The notes: a model not told the origin generated them from the sequence alone. DNA of 64,000 nt from Chinchilla lanigera (GCF_000276665.1 NW_004955488.1:25569-89568); one strand, 5' to 3'. Numbered from the stretch's first letter, positions 1-11,301 are shown. Program-made: numbers and translations.

Positions 1-155
1 AACAGGTCTGCATGAGACGTTGTCATGGGCTCTGGGCCTCCAGTTGGATTCATGGGAGGCATTGTTATGAGCTCTTGGTATTCAGCTCAATTCATGTAGG
101 ACATTGTTGTGAGATCCAGGCCCTCAGCTGGATTCCTTGTTCTTAGCATGTGGAC
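1..155. repeat. Degenerate tandem repeat, period about 43 bp
   Basis: Three diverged units follow one another. Each starts near TTGT(C/T)(A/G)TG and carries a CAGTTGGATTC / CAGCTCAATTC / CAGCTGGATTC block before a GGAGGCAT or GGACAT spacer. The array is cut by the window edge, so its full length is unknown. It may lie inside an LTR-like repeat, because an A/T-rich segment with AATAA signals follows, but I could not assign a family. Confidence 0.5.
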
Positions 156-533
156 AGATTTCCTGCACTCTTTTGTATACTGTTCTTTGGGTTACTCTTA
201 TAAATAATCATATAAAGTATGTGTCCTGTATTATGTTGTTCCCCTTGCAAAATAAGCCCCAAACCAACACAAGTGAGTAGATGCATTTCTAAGTATGGGA
301 TCCTTGAATAATACGGATCAATTGCCTTCTTTACTAAAGAATAGCTCAGTACATGTTTGCTGATAAGATGAAGACCATATGCTAAGCATGAAGGTATTCC
401 TTAAGGTTTAGTGAATTATAATTATCTATCAAAAAGGATAAATGTGACCAAAACTGTCTTCTAGCCACGTTTAAAACTGAAGGAAAAATCTTGCATGAAT
501 GCTATGTATATTGCGCTTCTATTTGTAATCCTT
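156..533. other. Anonymous non-coding stretch
   Basis: A/T-rich sequence with no usable open frame, no recognised repeat and no splice-like pair. It may be the tail of the LTR-like unit to its left. Confidence 0.5.
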
Positions 534-599
534 CTTTCCTCCCTTCCTCATTCCTTCCCTCTCTTTCTTCCTTCCTTCCTTCCTTTTTTCCTTCTTCTT
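534..599. repeat. Pyrimidine-rich low-complexity tract (CTTC/CTTT)
   Basis: Almost pure C/T on the plus strand with several CTTC units in a row. It adjoins the oligo(T) side of the old ID remnant and probably grew from that SINE's A-rich tail. Confidence 0.7.
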
Positions 600-672
600 G
601 CAGTCCTAGAGATAGAGTCCAGGGCCTCACATGGTAGGTAAGCACTTTACCATTGAGTTACGTCTCCAATTT
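600..672 (-). mobile_element. Old ID SINE remnant
   Basis: The plus strand matches the reverse complement of an ID tRNA-derived body: GAGTCCAGGGCCTCACATGG, then a GCACTTTACCATTGAG block where young copies have the CTGTGCCGCTGAGCTAAAT side. It is heavily diverged compared with the IDs at 24.6 and 38.1 kb. Confidence 0.6.
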
Positions 673-1501
673 TTATGTTATTCTTAAATGCTTCATCCAA
701 GGCTTAATCTAACCAATCATTCTTCCATATGATAGCAAAGGATTTCTTATGTGTATAAAAACATCAAGCATATCTATAACTGTTAAAAATCTCTGCAAGA
801 AAAGCAGCTAGCAACTTCAGAGCCCTGAATTATGAGTTGAGTAGATGGGTGGGATCTAGAGTTAGTGCTCAATTATTGTATCAAAACTTTTATTTTTAAT
901 ATAAGAAACAAAGCCACTAGAAAACCATCATGTCTGCAATTTACCTTTCTAAGAAATCTAATTGTGGCGTATGGAGAATTATTCATGGATAGACATAAAT
1001 TTAGTTTGATTCTCAACTAGAGGAGGGAGGCTAGGAACTGACTCACACTTTGCACATGTATTGCTTGCTTCTCCTTCTGTCTAAGATACGACTTCAAGTT
1101 GCTTTTGGTTTAATGCTATAATCTATGAGCACTGCTAATGGCCAAGCTAATGTGCTGGTATGGGAAATCAATGGTCACAACCAACGATTAGAGTTCTTTA
1201 AGCAAATATTCATTGAGAGCACTCCATCCCTCTGTTAAGTATAGAAAATAAATTGTGAATGAAACAAGTACAATTCCATGCCCATAAAATCAGTCTAGCA
1301 GAAGAGACATACATATGCTCAACAGGTAAAAGAGAAATCACAGTACAATACAAATAGCCCCAGATACGATGGAGGAAGAAAGTATGCTGAAGTAATGGTC
1401 ATAGTTAGGAAGAGGAGTGTTTGAATGTTTGTGGACCCTTGAAAATGCATATCGCCTATTAATCCTTAACACAACAATATTAAGAAGGGGGTCTTTATAG
1501 G
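673..1501. other. Anonymous non-coding stretch
   Basis: No repeat family, RNA gene or splice-bounded open frame was recognised here. Composition is A/T-rich and ordinary for mammalian intergenic or intronic DNA. Confidence 0.5.
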
Positions 1502-1645
1502 AGCAGGTTAAGCATACTTGTAATTCCTGTATTCTGGGAGGTTGAGCCCAGGCTGGATAATTTAGAAACTTACTGAGAACCTGTAACTCTGCGTGCAGGC
1601 CCTGTGTTTGATTTCCACTATTGAGAAGAAGAAGGAGGAAAAGAA
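1502..1645 (+). mobile_element. Degenerate composite B1-ID SINE
   Basis: The 7SL-like half shows TGTAATTCCTGTATTCTGGG then GAGCCCAGGCTGGATAA. The ID-like half follows as CAGGCCCTGTGTTTGATTTC, then an A/G-rich tail. The order (B1 part first, then ID part) matches the cleaner copy at 59.08 kb. Open frames across this segment on either strand are not genes. Confidence 0.6.
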
Positions 1646-2174
1646 GGGGATGAGGAGGAGGAATAAGGCCGACCTTAGGTGGTGCTTGGGCCCTGAATGC
1701 CTCGCTTTCGTGTGTGTGATTGAGACAGGGGCAGCAAGGTCTATGAGGAACGACCGTCCAAACATGACCTGTTACACCGCTGTTGTGGCAATCAGTAGTC
1801 TCCTGAGATGTGAAAAGCAATGTTTCTAAGCCTGGATATGAAAGCTTCTATTTCACTCAAAAGGAGGCCGGGCTTGGGGCTCTTCCTAAGCCAGAGTGTG
1901 TGCACAAAGAGAAACCCTTGCCTCAGAGTCACCCTGGCCTCACAATCATAGTAAAATGTGCACCTCTAGATAGAGACAGGGTGCTACCGAGATCTGTGAC
2001 AGCCACGGTGCGGCCACTGCCTTCGCCCTCCTCTCCACGTGCTGAGGGAGGCAAAGGGCTGAAGCTCTGGCTGAGGGAGCACAGGAAAGAGGGCCCCAGT
2101 CTGAGGTGCTGAGCACCTGCTTCCCAGCTCTTTCTTTGGCCTTTTGTGTGTGAGCACAGTAAGTGTGTTTACCC
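1646..2174. other. G/C-richer anonymous stretch
   Basis: Between 1,830 and 2,130 the sequence is richer in G+C and CpG than its neighbours. A 100-codon plus-strand frame (1,810-2,112) lies here, but it has no recognisable domain and no credible splice sites, so I do not call it a gene. Confidence 0.4.
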
Positions 2175-2405
2175 CTGCATGTAAATGTCTCTAGCTCATT
2201 CTTTTAGTACAGGCCATAGGACCAGGGTGGTGTCTAACAAGGTTCATGCCTTACAAAGGAGCTGGTGAGAACTCGCTGGGCCCTTTGCCTTCCTTCTGCA
2301 TGTTCTGCCACGGGAAGCACAGCAAGGAGGCCCTCACCAGGCATTGAAAGCCAACACTGTGATCTTATACTTCTCACCCTCCAGAGCCATAGGAAATAGA
2401 CCAGG
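2175..2405 (+). mobile_element. MLT1-type MaLR LTR fragment
   Basis: The order of blocks matches MLT1 LTR 3' regions: GGTGAGAACTCGCTGGGCCC, a CACAGCAAGGAGGCCCTCAC segment, then a CACCCTCCAGAGCCATAGGA segment in place of the usual CCTCCAGAACTGTGAGAAAT. It is diverged and the 3' end is missing. Confidence 0.5.
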
Positions 2406-3591
2406 CACTAGAGTAGCAGGACCTGGTTAAGACAGGGCTGTTTGAGAGCCAGGAAGATGATTCTGAAATAAAGTTTTAACAGACAAGTATCATTGTGGGG
2501 AATAGCTGTGAGATGGCCATTAACTTGCCTGGTTATTGAAATTTGAATGGTCAAAGTGAGCAGTGAGGATGAATTGAAGGTGTGGCTGGACATGCAGGAA
2601 TGAGATCATAGAGAGCCTCACAGGACAAGACTAAGAGTCCACACTTGAGTCCAAGCGTATTTGTGTTCCAAAGAGTGGAAAGGGAAAGGAGTACTATCCT
2701 CAGTGTGGTTTACAAATGCTGTTTTGGCTGCTGGGTGGAGAAAGCATGGAGGAGGTGAGCCAGGAGTCAAGGGTGCTCTCAGGAGCTGTGATGTAACTGG
2801 GGTAAGAGAAGGTTATCACCTTCTCTTACCCCAGCAGAGGACTTTTGATGTATTACTAATGCTGAGTGCAGTAGAGTTACTGTTGACTTGCAGTGGAGGT
2901 GATAACAAGAGAGAGGATCCGAGACCACTCCTGCACTTCTGGTTTGGTGAACTGGAGAGATGGTCCTGCTACGCACCAGAGAAAGAAGTCTATAGATTTG
3001 TTTTTGAGACATCCAACTGTGGTTGGCATTTGGCTTACACAGTGGGTGACAGAAGTGTGCAGTGTAAGCAGATTGTTGGCTCTGAAGGTATAAGAATGGA
3101 TGGATGATTTGTGGAGACAAGGTAGGGCATAATAAAAAGAAGACCTAAGACTTCTTTGGAGGAACTTCAATGCTTAATAGAGAAGAATGATTTTACATAA
3201 TCTTGTTTAAGCAGAACTACAGCAGGAAATATTATAATGCAAGGAAAAATGTGTCTTTAACTTGAGTAACTTAGGAGCCTAAAAATTGGCTCTAGTTTCA
3301 TATGTAGTAGGAACGAATGAGAAACTATGTGCTCCAGTTGGTGATTCAATGTTTTAGAGGCATGCAAACTTGTGCTCAGATCCCAAACCTGGAATTTACT
3401 GGCCATGGGTAAGTTTTCCAACCTTTCTTAATCCATAGGCTTTACTTATAAGAGATAGAGACAATGAAGATAAATTTCTTATGATGTTGTTTTCATATAA
3501 ATGTCCTAATTTTAAATTATAGGTGTATGTAAAAGATATTACTATGGCTTAAGAGACCACTCAGTTAAAAAATATTAAAATTTTATTACGG
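2406..3591. other. Anonymous stretch containing a perfect hairpin
   Basis: No gene is recognised. The part 2,400-2,800 has the look of an old interspersed repeat but I cannot name it. Several overlapping short open frames on both strands (2,661-3,170) have no domain or splice support. The hairpin at 2,797-2,834 is listed separately. Confidence 0.4.
2797..2834. repeat. Perfect 17-bp inverted repeat with 4-nt loop
   Basis: CTGGGGTAAGAGAAGGT is followed by TATC and then by its exact reverse complement. The symmetry stops at both outer ends. No flanking repeat explains it; a local template switch is the likeliest origin. Confidence 0.9.
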
Positions 3592-3680
3592 GGCCTGGGC
3601 TGTATTTGAGTCATAGATCATGTGCTTAGCACACCACATGCTGTGTTTAATTCCTAGCACCAAACATCACAACAAAATTG
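3592..3680 (+). mobile_element. Old ID SINE remnant
   Basis: GGGGCCTGGGCTGTATTTGA matches the 5' end of an ID, followed by GTGCTTAGCACACCACATGC and TTTAATTCCTAGCACCAAA, the region equivalent to the tRNA B box and 3' end. It has diverged substantially. Confidence 0.65.
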
Positions 3681-3849
3681 TTACTAAGATATTCTTTATC
3701 AAGCTATGTATCTTCATATTGTGAACATGGGGCAAAGGAAGAAGCTGTATCTCTCAGAATCAGTTTTGTCAGTTTGGATCATATATAAATAAAACTATAG
3801 CTTACATTGACAGAGTGTCTTCTGTGTATCCAACAGTATGGTGGACAGC

Positions 3850-3990
3850 TGACATATTAACTCATTTAATCTAGGAAGTGGACATATGCTCATGTACTGT
3901 CACCACCTCCATTTTAAAGAAGAGAACACTTGAGCTAGGAAACTTGATAGATTGGTCTGCACTCACCAGCGAGTTATATGATCCATTCTT
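3850..3990 (-). mobile_element. MIR SINE remnant
   Basis: TTAACTCATTTAATCTAGGA, CTCCATTTTAAAGAAGAGAA and CACTTGAGCTAGGAAACTTG follow the order of an antisense MIR: ACTCATTTAATCC, CCATTTTACAGATGAGGAAA, then GAGGCACAGAGAGGTT. Confidence 0.55.
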
Positions 3991-4017
3991 AGCTAGCACC
4001 TTTTACTTCTTCTGTCT

Positions 4018-4260
4018 CTGTCTTAGTCTTTTCCTTGCACTATAACAAATAGTTTAGGCTCGATAATTTATAAACAACAAGAATTTGCTGCTCACAGGTC
4101 TTGAGGCCAAGAAATCCAAAATTGAGGTTCCAGGAGATTGTTAGGTGAAGGTTGAGAGTTTGTTCTGCCAAAGATGGTAGAAGGGATGAACGGGCTCCCT
4201 CAGGCCTTTTTATTAGAGACCCATAACTAATGCCCTGTGCTACAAAGACTTCACAGCCTA
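4018..4260 (-). mobile_element. MLT1-type MaLR LTR fragment
   Basis: The plus strand reads as the reverse complement of an MLT1 LTR end: GTCTTAGTCTTTTCCTTGCA, CTATAACAAATAG, TTTATAAACAACAAGAATTT, GCTCACAGGTCTTGAGGCC, AATCCAAAATTGAGGTTCC. The LTR 3' end lies at about 4,018 and its 5' part is lost. Confidence 0.6.
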
Positions 4261-5574
4261 GTGACAGTGCCACATACTAGTACTACGATGAGTGTTATGT
4301 TCAGCATGTGAATTGCTGAATGGAGGAAGAGGGGCTGCCAACACTGAAATGTAACAATCTGCGATATCTTCAAAAACATCTTCCTGTGAAGTGCATTGAG
4401 TTTTTCCAAGCAAGTATTTCAGATTTGAGAAATTGTAATTAATATTTGAAAAAGCACGGCTATCAAACAATACCGTAAAGTAAATGAATGCTTTTCTAGG
4501 AGAAATTGAGGGATCAAATGGGCAGAAAAATAAGTGCAAGTCTACTGTACATGAAAGGAAACATCCAATTAATTGCATACTAAATAACATGGAGAAGGGC
4601 CTGAGACCCTTTAGATATGAGAGGTGATATTATATGGCTTTAAGAAATAATACTACAAAAGTGGCGTTGCTTTCTCCTTCCAGTACAGCTTGATTACCGG
4701 CCTGCAAGGTGTCATTACTGGCTGTGAGAGAGGGGATGGATTTTTGCAAAAGTTGGCTTGGTATGGGTTTCCTTCATTGCTTTCAGATGCAGATGGTAGT
4801 AACCAGCAACTCAGCCAGTAAGAAGAAACTTTTATGAGAAGCAAATACCTTGAATATACTACTGGACAATCTGCCTTTTCAGTAGTTCTAATATTGTTTA
4901 AGTCTCATAAACTACAGGCCCAGTTTAATTACTGAGGGTAGGGAATTACTCGCTCCTCACATGGAACTGTAAGATTTATGTTCTCTGACTGGTGGGTCTT
5001 TAGTGTGAACTCTGGGTCCATCTTTCTTGCTCCTAGCAGACATTTTCAAAGACTTATCTCCATCTGTAGATGGCAGTAAGTTATTACTGTTTTTTGTTAC
5101 TTTCTTCCCTGGAAGGAAGATTAAATCTGGTTAGAGAAACAGAATATAAAGAGAATATTGTTCTGCCTTTAGGCCAATATAAAAAACAATAACTCAGAGT
5201 TTTTTCAGTGCGAGCTTGACTCCTTTCCCTATTTTAATTTGAGGTAAAGTAGAAATACTTATGTATTCTCAGTGGACCTTTCTCTAGCTAGAATGAACTT
5301 ATGTTCACATCAGGCTAAACAAATCTAGAATGAATGTACAGAGGAGAATATAAAAGGATTTGTAGAATTCAGCAGCTCAAGAAACCCACTGTTTCTTAAG
5401 GTGACAAATCTAAGCAAAATTAGTTCAGATCATAAAGCCTGCTGCTGTCCTAAGCAGTGACATCTTGCTTTCAACTATATGCATGCAAGACATCAAAAAT
5501 TATTCTTAAGATTCAATAATAAAACAGATGTTTTTCTAAATCACTTCCTGATTCCATTCCTCAGTATGGAAAAG

Positions 5575-5576
<2 letters not shown>
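4261..5576. other. Anonymous non-coding stretch
   Basis: A/T-rich sequence with no recognised repeat or gene. The 110-codon minus-strand frame ending at 4,258 has no domain and no splice borders. Confidence 0.5.

Positions 5577-5622
<46 letters not shown>
5577..5622. repeat. (CA)23 dinucleotide microsatellite
   Basis: An uninterrupted run of about 23 AC units. Perfect and long enough to be length-polymorphic. The His-Thr repeat frame across it is an artefact. Confidence 0.97.
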
Positions 5623-5628
<6 letters not shown>

Positions 5629-6539
5629 TCTGTTCTGCATTGTTGTCTCTTGCTTGTGGTAGTTCATATGCAAACCGTGCTTCTCTACAGATGGAGCTCA
5701 CTACTCCTTGCTATTAAGGGAAACACAGCAGGACCCAGAGAGGATTTGTTGAAGCTGAAAACTGACTTTATAATTTAGCTCTGAGTCTTGATGCGGCATA
5801 AGTCACACTATAAATCAGAACACTGGACCCAAAAATGTAAGACAAATAGAGTGAAACATGAATTTTCCCCTTCATACTTCGCTCTAGTTAGTACAATTAA
5901 AAAAACCCAACCAGCTCCTTTATTGCTTGTGATTTAGGAGTTAGCCGAGTAGAGTGACAATTTCAGGCTACAGTAGACAGAGCCATAATAAAAGGAAAAC
6001 ATAACCAGGAAGGTGATGCAGCTAGTGTCATATTATGCCAACAGATTCTGTCAGGTTGCTGAAATAAAAGCAGCCTTTCCACTATGGTGAATAAATGAGC
6101 TTAGCTTAGTTTCATAAACTCTTCCTATTGGAGTAAGCCAGTTTGTACTTATATCTCTTCTATAATTCCTGTATAAAATTAGCCAAGGCCACAGAGATTA
6201 AGTTGGTTATTTTTCACAATAACTGGAGTACACCCTTGACATTCCCAGCATTCCTGTACTGGTAGACTCCCAACATTCCTGTACTGGCAGAACACTGTTG
6301 GTCTACACATACCTTGTCCCTTGTGTCCTCAGAACTGAAAGGGTCAGCTTCTTCCTTTCTACACACAGCTTACTGTCAGGGGCTCAGTTTCTCCCCAGAA
6401 GCCACGAAGGACGGGCACTTGTCCTTTGCCAGTCTTTGGCAGAAAGAAAGATAGTGTGCAGGCCGGCATCCATGGCAACGTTGTTTTTCTCATCTCCCTA
6501 TCTATAGATAATATGTTTGCGCTGTTGTAACTCTTATTT
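5623..6539. other. Anonymous stretch with a 25-bp tandem pair
   Basis: At 6,244-6,293 two adjacent 25-bp units share CA(G/A)CATTCCTGTACTGG with three or four differences, a recent local duplication. Nothing else is recognised. Confidence 0.6.
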
Positions 6540-6965
6540 TTAAGTATGTGTTTTCATTTTCTTTTAAAGAGCAAAACATAATAACAGAATAACATCAATG
6601 AAGACAAAAACAGAACACAAAAACAATAAAAAAATACAGGATTTCAAAAACAAGATGAGAGGAATTAACAATGGTTGTTATATTATGTACTGTTATCTTC
6701 CTAGAAGTTGCTCAGGTTACCACATGTAAGAATGCAAGATTGATGGAACAATTAAAGACAATAACAAAAGAAACTGAAAAAAAAAAAGCATTAGAAATGA
6801 TACAGAGCTTCATTACACCAGACGGTAGGAATTCAGCAATGGCTGTTTTACTGCATATTGTTGTCTTCAAATCAGTTGTTCCGATTACCAGATATAAGCA
6901 TGCATGGCTGAGGGGGTCTAAGTATGTGTTTTCAATTTCAACAGAATACATACAAATGTAAAATG
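6540..6965 (+). repeat. Unclassified interspersed repeat, family shared with 38.7-39.2 kb
   Basis: A-rich 5' part, then AACAATGGTTGTTATATTAT, an A-rich middle, and a second, diverged unit at AGCAATGGCTGTTTTACTGC about 170 bp later. The same ATGGTTGTTATATTG and ATGGCTGTTCTACTG blocks occur at 38.7-39.2 kb. This could be part of an L1 untranslated region, but I cannot match it. Two overlapping frames of about 100 codons across it are not supported as genes. Confidence 0.4.
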
Positions 6966-7436
6966 CATTTAATTTTTGATGAGCAAGGTTATCTTTTTGT
7001 TTTTGCAAGCCCCCAGGTATCAAATTACCCTCCTCTCATAGGGATCAGCGAGTTACATTAGGGGTCCATATTTCAGTGTGTAAATATTCATTCATGGATA
7101 AGGACCTCTATTTACCTACTCCAATCCTAACTCTTACATTAAGCTTTTTTTGGTGGAACTGGAAATGGCATGTCAGTTGAATCCGTTTGCTTGATTTAAA
7201 AAAAGCACAACAATTTGGCTTTTGGACCTGCCAAAAGATCTAGAGCAGGGCAGGAGTCACCTCCTTTTTATCAGAAGCTGGAAAGAGAGAGTAAGGTAGA
7301 CCAAGAAGACAGAAGCTGTAGCAGAAAATATCCCAGGCATTGTGGGGAAAGGACCTTGGAGATTCAAGGTGATGCTGTGGTCAGGATCCAGAACCCAGGG
7401 TGCAAACAGATCTACGCTGAAGCCCCCAGCTAAGCT

Positions 7437-7735
7437 ACTTTCACTACTTGCTGTGTGACCTTGAGAGAGCAATGCAAACTTTTTGAACCTCAGTTTTCTT
7501 TTTTGTAACGGAAGAACTGTAATGTCTACTCTAAAAATGTTCACCAAGATAATGAGATCAAGTGTCCAGTATCCTTTATGACACATAGTAAAGCACTCCT
7601 GAGCTATAAACTCACCTCCACTACTGTTTAGATTCTCCATACCTCAGTTTTGCCATTTGTGTAATAGAGACAACCATAGCACAACCATCATTACACTGTT
7701 GCAAAGACTGAGATAACACACATGCAAGAATTTGA
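7437..7735 (+). mobile_element. MIR SINE remnants (one or two copies)
   Basis: GCTGTGTGACCTTGAGAGAG followed by AACCTCAGTTTTCTTTTTTG is a clear MIR core. A second CCTCAGTTTTGCCATTTGTG with GACTGAGATAACACACATGC at 7,640-7,725 fits another MIR or its continuation after a duplication. Confidence 0.7.
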
Positions 7736-9844
7736 ATAGGGCAAGCAAGAAGTGGTGTTAGCTACATTTTACTGCAGCTGTTCTCCTACCGTGAGTTGCT
7801 TGGCAAGAGTACAGAGAGGTAGACCAGGCAGTGCCAGAGAACGACAACATGTGTTAAAAAGTCTGGGGTAGTCACAGAGTGCCCTGTATCTGGAGGAGAG
7901 AGAGGCAGCAATGTAGTGCCACTGGCAGTGGTACCCGGTCATCACAGGAATGGATCTAGCTTTGAGTGTTTGCATCAACAGCTTGGATGTGAGGCTGAGA
8001 GAAGTGAGTGCCTAGAGTAGCTGCAGGTTGTTTTTAACTTTTGATCAACCTGCTATGGTTCAGTCAATTTTGAATCTCACTATTTAAAGAAATCTGTGAC
8101 TATTTTAGAAATATGGGAAGCCTGTAATGAATCTCTATGGGCAGTACAGAAGCTGCTTGTTCAAATCAAAAGGAGCCTTCATGCTCCCATTTTCAACATT
8201 CTATGCCTTTATGATAAAATGTCTTTACATTTGGATGGTTTCTTGCAATTTAGAGCATTTGCCCACGTACAGTTTTATCTGAGTCTCTTACAGATCTGGA
8301 GAGAAGGTCCAGTTGGTATTGGTTCTTCTTCGTCTACAGGAAACAAACTGAAATCTTATCTCAAATCATGTAGCTTTTAGCTATTAGTTAAAGAAATTAA
8401 AGTAAAGCACTGAACAGTTTCTGATAAGGTTGGCTTTTGCAGTTAATTTTAGGATCTCTAAGATTGTTCTGTGACAAATGTCATGGAAATTATTGCCACG
8501 TTATGATTAATATTTTGTCTCCTTTAACTACAATGAAAGGAGGCCTTTCTAACATATCTTCTACACTGGTCTTTTTAAAATTAGTATCTTCTCTCTGGAG
8601 TTATTTTAATTTAATAATTCTCTATCTTTTTGAGGAATATTCATTGGAAGGGACTCAGATATTCACAAAAATATTGGATGGAAAGATTTGAAGAGAGCTT
8701 TAGTTTATAAGAAATCTGTGGCAGCTTACACCATACTATTTTTAAGGACAAACACAATTTTTTTATTTTTGTACTCTTGCTTCTGGACTCATCTGCATTT
8801 GAGAGACAACCAAAACATCACCACATAGGTGGACTGACAGATACCTCAATTAGGGGAAGATACAGGGTATGTGTAGAAACATTTTTTCTTATTCCAAAAG
8901 TGAACTAAAAAATAAAAGCACCTATGGAATTGAAATTGAGATTATAGCCAGAAGAGCTAGGATGGGAAAATGGATAACCTTTCATGCCAATTTGATTTCT
9001 CATATCTGTGTGGTCCAATTTCAGTTTGAATATTAGCTATGAGATCTGCAATTCTCTGTTCTGCAGGGCTAGAAAGGTGAAGGCAGGATATTTGAGAGGT
9101 TTCTCAAAACCTTAATAAAAATCTCTCCTGCCAGATGACCCCTGATAAACTTCAGTCTTCCTTTCAGTAAAAAGCTCCCCAAGACAGGCTCAAAAGCGAT
9201 GATGTTCCTCACTATTAAGTGTGCAGTCAGCCATGGGAGGCAGCTCAGAAATCTCACTGGATTTTTTTGCCTGACTTGGCAGTTTTAGGTGTTTTGGTAG
9301 TAATGCAAATCCAACAGCAAAGGAACTAGGTAGGAATATGTGAACACCAGGTTTATATTACATGAAGCACAGCTTTGGTTGAATATAACTAATATGTGAT
9401 ATTCACCTAATGATGAAATGTGTTGAAATGAAGTTTGTTTTAAAGGCATTCAATATGGTACATCCCACTCACACACCTACTTACGTTGTACTTATACTGA
9501 TAGGTTTCACAATGATACATTTTTAAGACGTCAGTATGTTCCAACATTTGCATGCTGTGCTGTAGTATCTTCATGCCCCTTCAGCTTCTTTAGTACTGTG
9601 TTCAAGATTTACTATTTGTACTATTTTTATGCCTTGTACAATGACTCACACAGAATGTTCTCTTTTTTGTGCTTTTTTGTGCTTTTCCTCTAAGATAGAA
9701 GTTTCTTTGTCTAAGGGTAATTTCATAATGTGAAATCCATGCCATGGTAAACAGTGAAAAAGAACAAATTTAAGGTATCCCTTAGGTGGGTTTTACAAGT
9801 CTGGCTTTAAAGGAGAGCCGAAGGGATTTTTAGGTTTTTGGGTT
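7736..9844. other. Anonymous non-coding stretch, about 2.1 kb
   Basis: No gene, RNA or clear repeat was recognised on either strand. Open frames stay below 95 codons and have no domains. Confidence 0.5.
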
Positions 9845-10016
9845 TTTTTTTTGTTTGTTTGTTTGTTTTGTCTTTTTGAGATGGGGTCTCACTATGCAGT
9901 TCAGGCTGGCCTTGAGCTCACTTTGTAGCCCAGGCTCATCTTGAACTCACAAGGATCCTCCTGCCTCAGCCTCCCCAGTGCTGGGATTACAGGTATGTGC
10001 ATCCATGCCCAGCTAT
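9845..10016 (-). mobile_element. B1 SINE
   Basis: The plus strand starts with oligo(T) and a GTTT run, then TTTTTGAGATGGGGTCTCAC. Two successive copies of the CAGGCTGGCC / CCAGGCTCATC block mark the ~29-bp B1 internal duplication. It closes with AGTGCTGGGATTACAGGTAT and ATGCCCAGCT, the reversed 7SL-like 5' end. Confidence 0.95.
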
Positions 10017-10256
10017 CTTGAGGAATTTTTGTTTATGTCATTTTTAGTGTATGAAGTATAGGTAAAGAGAAAATCTTATGGTTTCTGTAGATTAACCAAT
10101 AAATTCTATACGGTCACTGTAATTATTACAAGAATTTTAAATAGTCTTAAGCTGTACTTTTAGGAGAATTTTGTCCTCTAAGCACGTATCATTAAGATGA
10201 AAATGAAACAAAGATTTGAAGCTAAACAAAGATGTAAGGATCAGCTGTAAAGAGGT
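10017..10256. other. Short anonymous stretch
   Basis: A/T-rich with no recognised feature. Confidence 0.5.
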
Positions 10257-10560
10257 TCAATGTATTTGCAGTCCTTCAACTATGTAAGGACTGAACAGGA
10301 GCCAGTGTGGCATTGAAAATCCTCGTTTCTCACCCTGCCACCACCGGGCTGGGTCCACAATTTGTGGGACCCATTCAGGATGCAAATGAGGTGCTCTTAT
10401 TCCAAAAGCAGAAGAGAGAGTCTTACTTCTCGCAGCCTCTCTCTCCCAAGCTGTTTCTGTGTCTTTTATTGACTCCCTTCCAACACACTTCCTTATGCAG
10501 AAAGTACCCACGGGTATGTGCACAGACCCTCCCAGGCATCAGAACCTGCCCTGAGTTAGC
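10257..10560 (-). mobile_element. Possible ERV-type LTR fragment
   Basis: On the minus strand an AATAAAAGACACAGAAACAG motif (near 10,465) resembles the poly(A) signal and R region of a rodent class II ERV LTR. A pyrimidine-rich segment and a CCCACAAATTGTGGACCCAG stretch follow. Neither LTR end nor a primer-binding site is certain. A 158-codon frame on the opposite strand spans 10,307-10,783 and shows no domain. Confidence 0.3.
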
Positions 10561-11230
10561 ACTTGGCCATGTGTCCCCAAGCCTGGCTCTTCCTGGGCCT
10601 GTGCTCAGGGTCCTGAAGCTGCAGGACCATAGTCCTGGGCAGGGGCTGGAGGCAAGTGACAGAGAACTTTCCTGGAGACATGGGAGGTGTGAGACAGGCT
10701 TCAAGGCCCAAGGCATGCTCCATGCTTCCATTTTCCTCCCTTTTAAAGCCAAATGCAAAGGCACTATAGTGCCAAGGACTTAAAGATGCTAGCTGCAGAG
10801 CGAGAGGCTCCCAGAACTGCCATTGCTGAGTGAGGTACCTGGCAGAACTGTACCCACTTCCTGTCTGTGCAGCTGGCTGGTCTGCAGAAGAAGACCTGTT
10901 GGACAGTGGAGGACACACTGCTAAGAGAGGAAGGCGGGGCTGCTTCTTGGTCCTGACCCAAGAAGGGTCACATTGTCCTGCTCCCCTGTGACTCTTCATG
11001 TCACTATGATTTGGCATTCATTCTAATCCGTTCTGTATATAAAAATGATAAAAGGAAATAATGTGGACTATGATTTTAGTGAAGTCTAATTTCTTACTGA
11101 TAAAGTCATGATGGTCATACAAGTACAATGCTAGTGATGTCAGGATTTTATTTATATACTATAAGTAACGAAAGAATCAGTAATGTAGTCAAAGAGCATT
11201 TGCAAAACAATATTAAACCAAGATTGGTGG
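10561..11230. other. G/C-richer anonymous stretch
   Basis: Overlapping open frames of 113-158 codons on both strands (10,307-11,017) reflect low stop density in G/C-richer DNA. No domain, signal peptide or splice pattern supports them. The segment may belong to the LTR-like unit to its left. Confidence 0.4.
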
Positions 11231-11301
11231 ATTAGATATAACACTACTATCCAGTAGTGTTATATCTAATATAACACTATATTAGTGTTATATTAGATAT
11301 A
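11231..11301. repeat. Two overlapping perfect palindromes
   Basis: The first palindrome pairs 11,231-11,248 with 11,253-11,270 (18-bp stem, loop ATCC). The second pairs 11,261-11,279 with 11,283-11,301 (19-bp stem, 3-nt loop). Both are perfect and share TATATCTAAT, so one ~18-nt segment appears three times in alternating orientation. Confidence 0.95.

Noticed and set aside
5479..5778. Plus-strand frame with a His-Thr repeat
   Set aside because: Translation of the (CA)23 tract.
10307..10783. 158-codon plus-strand open frame, longest in the window
   Set aside because: It lies in a G/C-richer, probably LTR-related stretch where several frames on both strands are open at once. No domain or codon signal.
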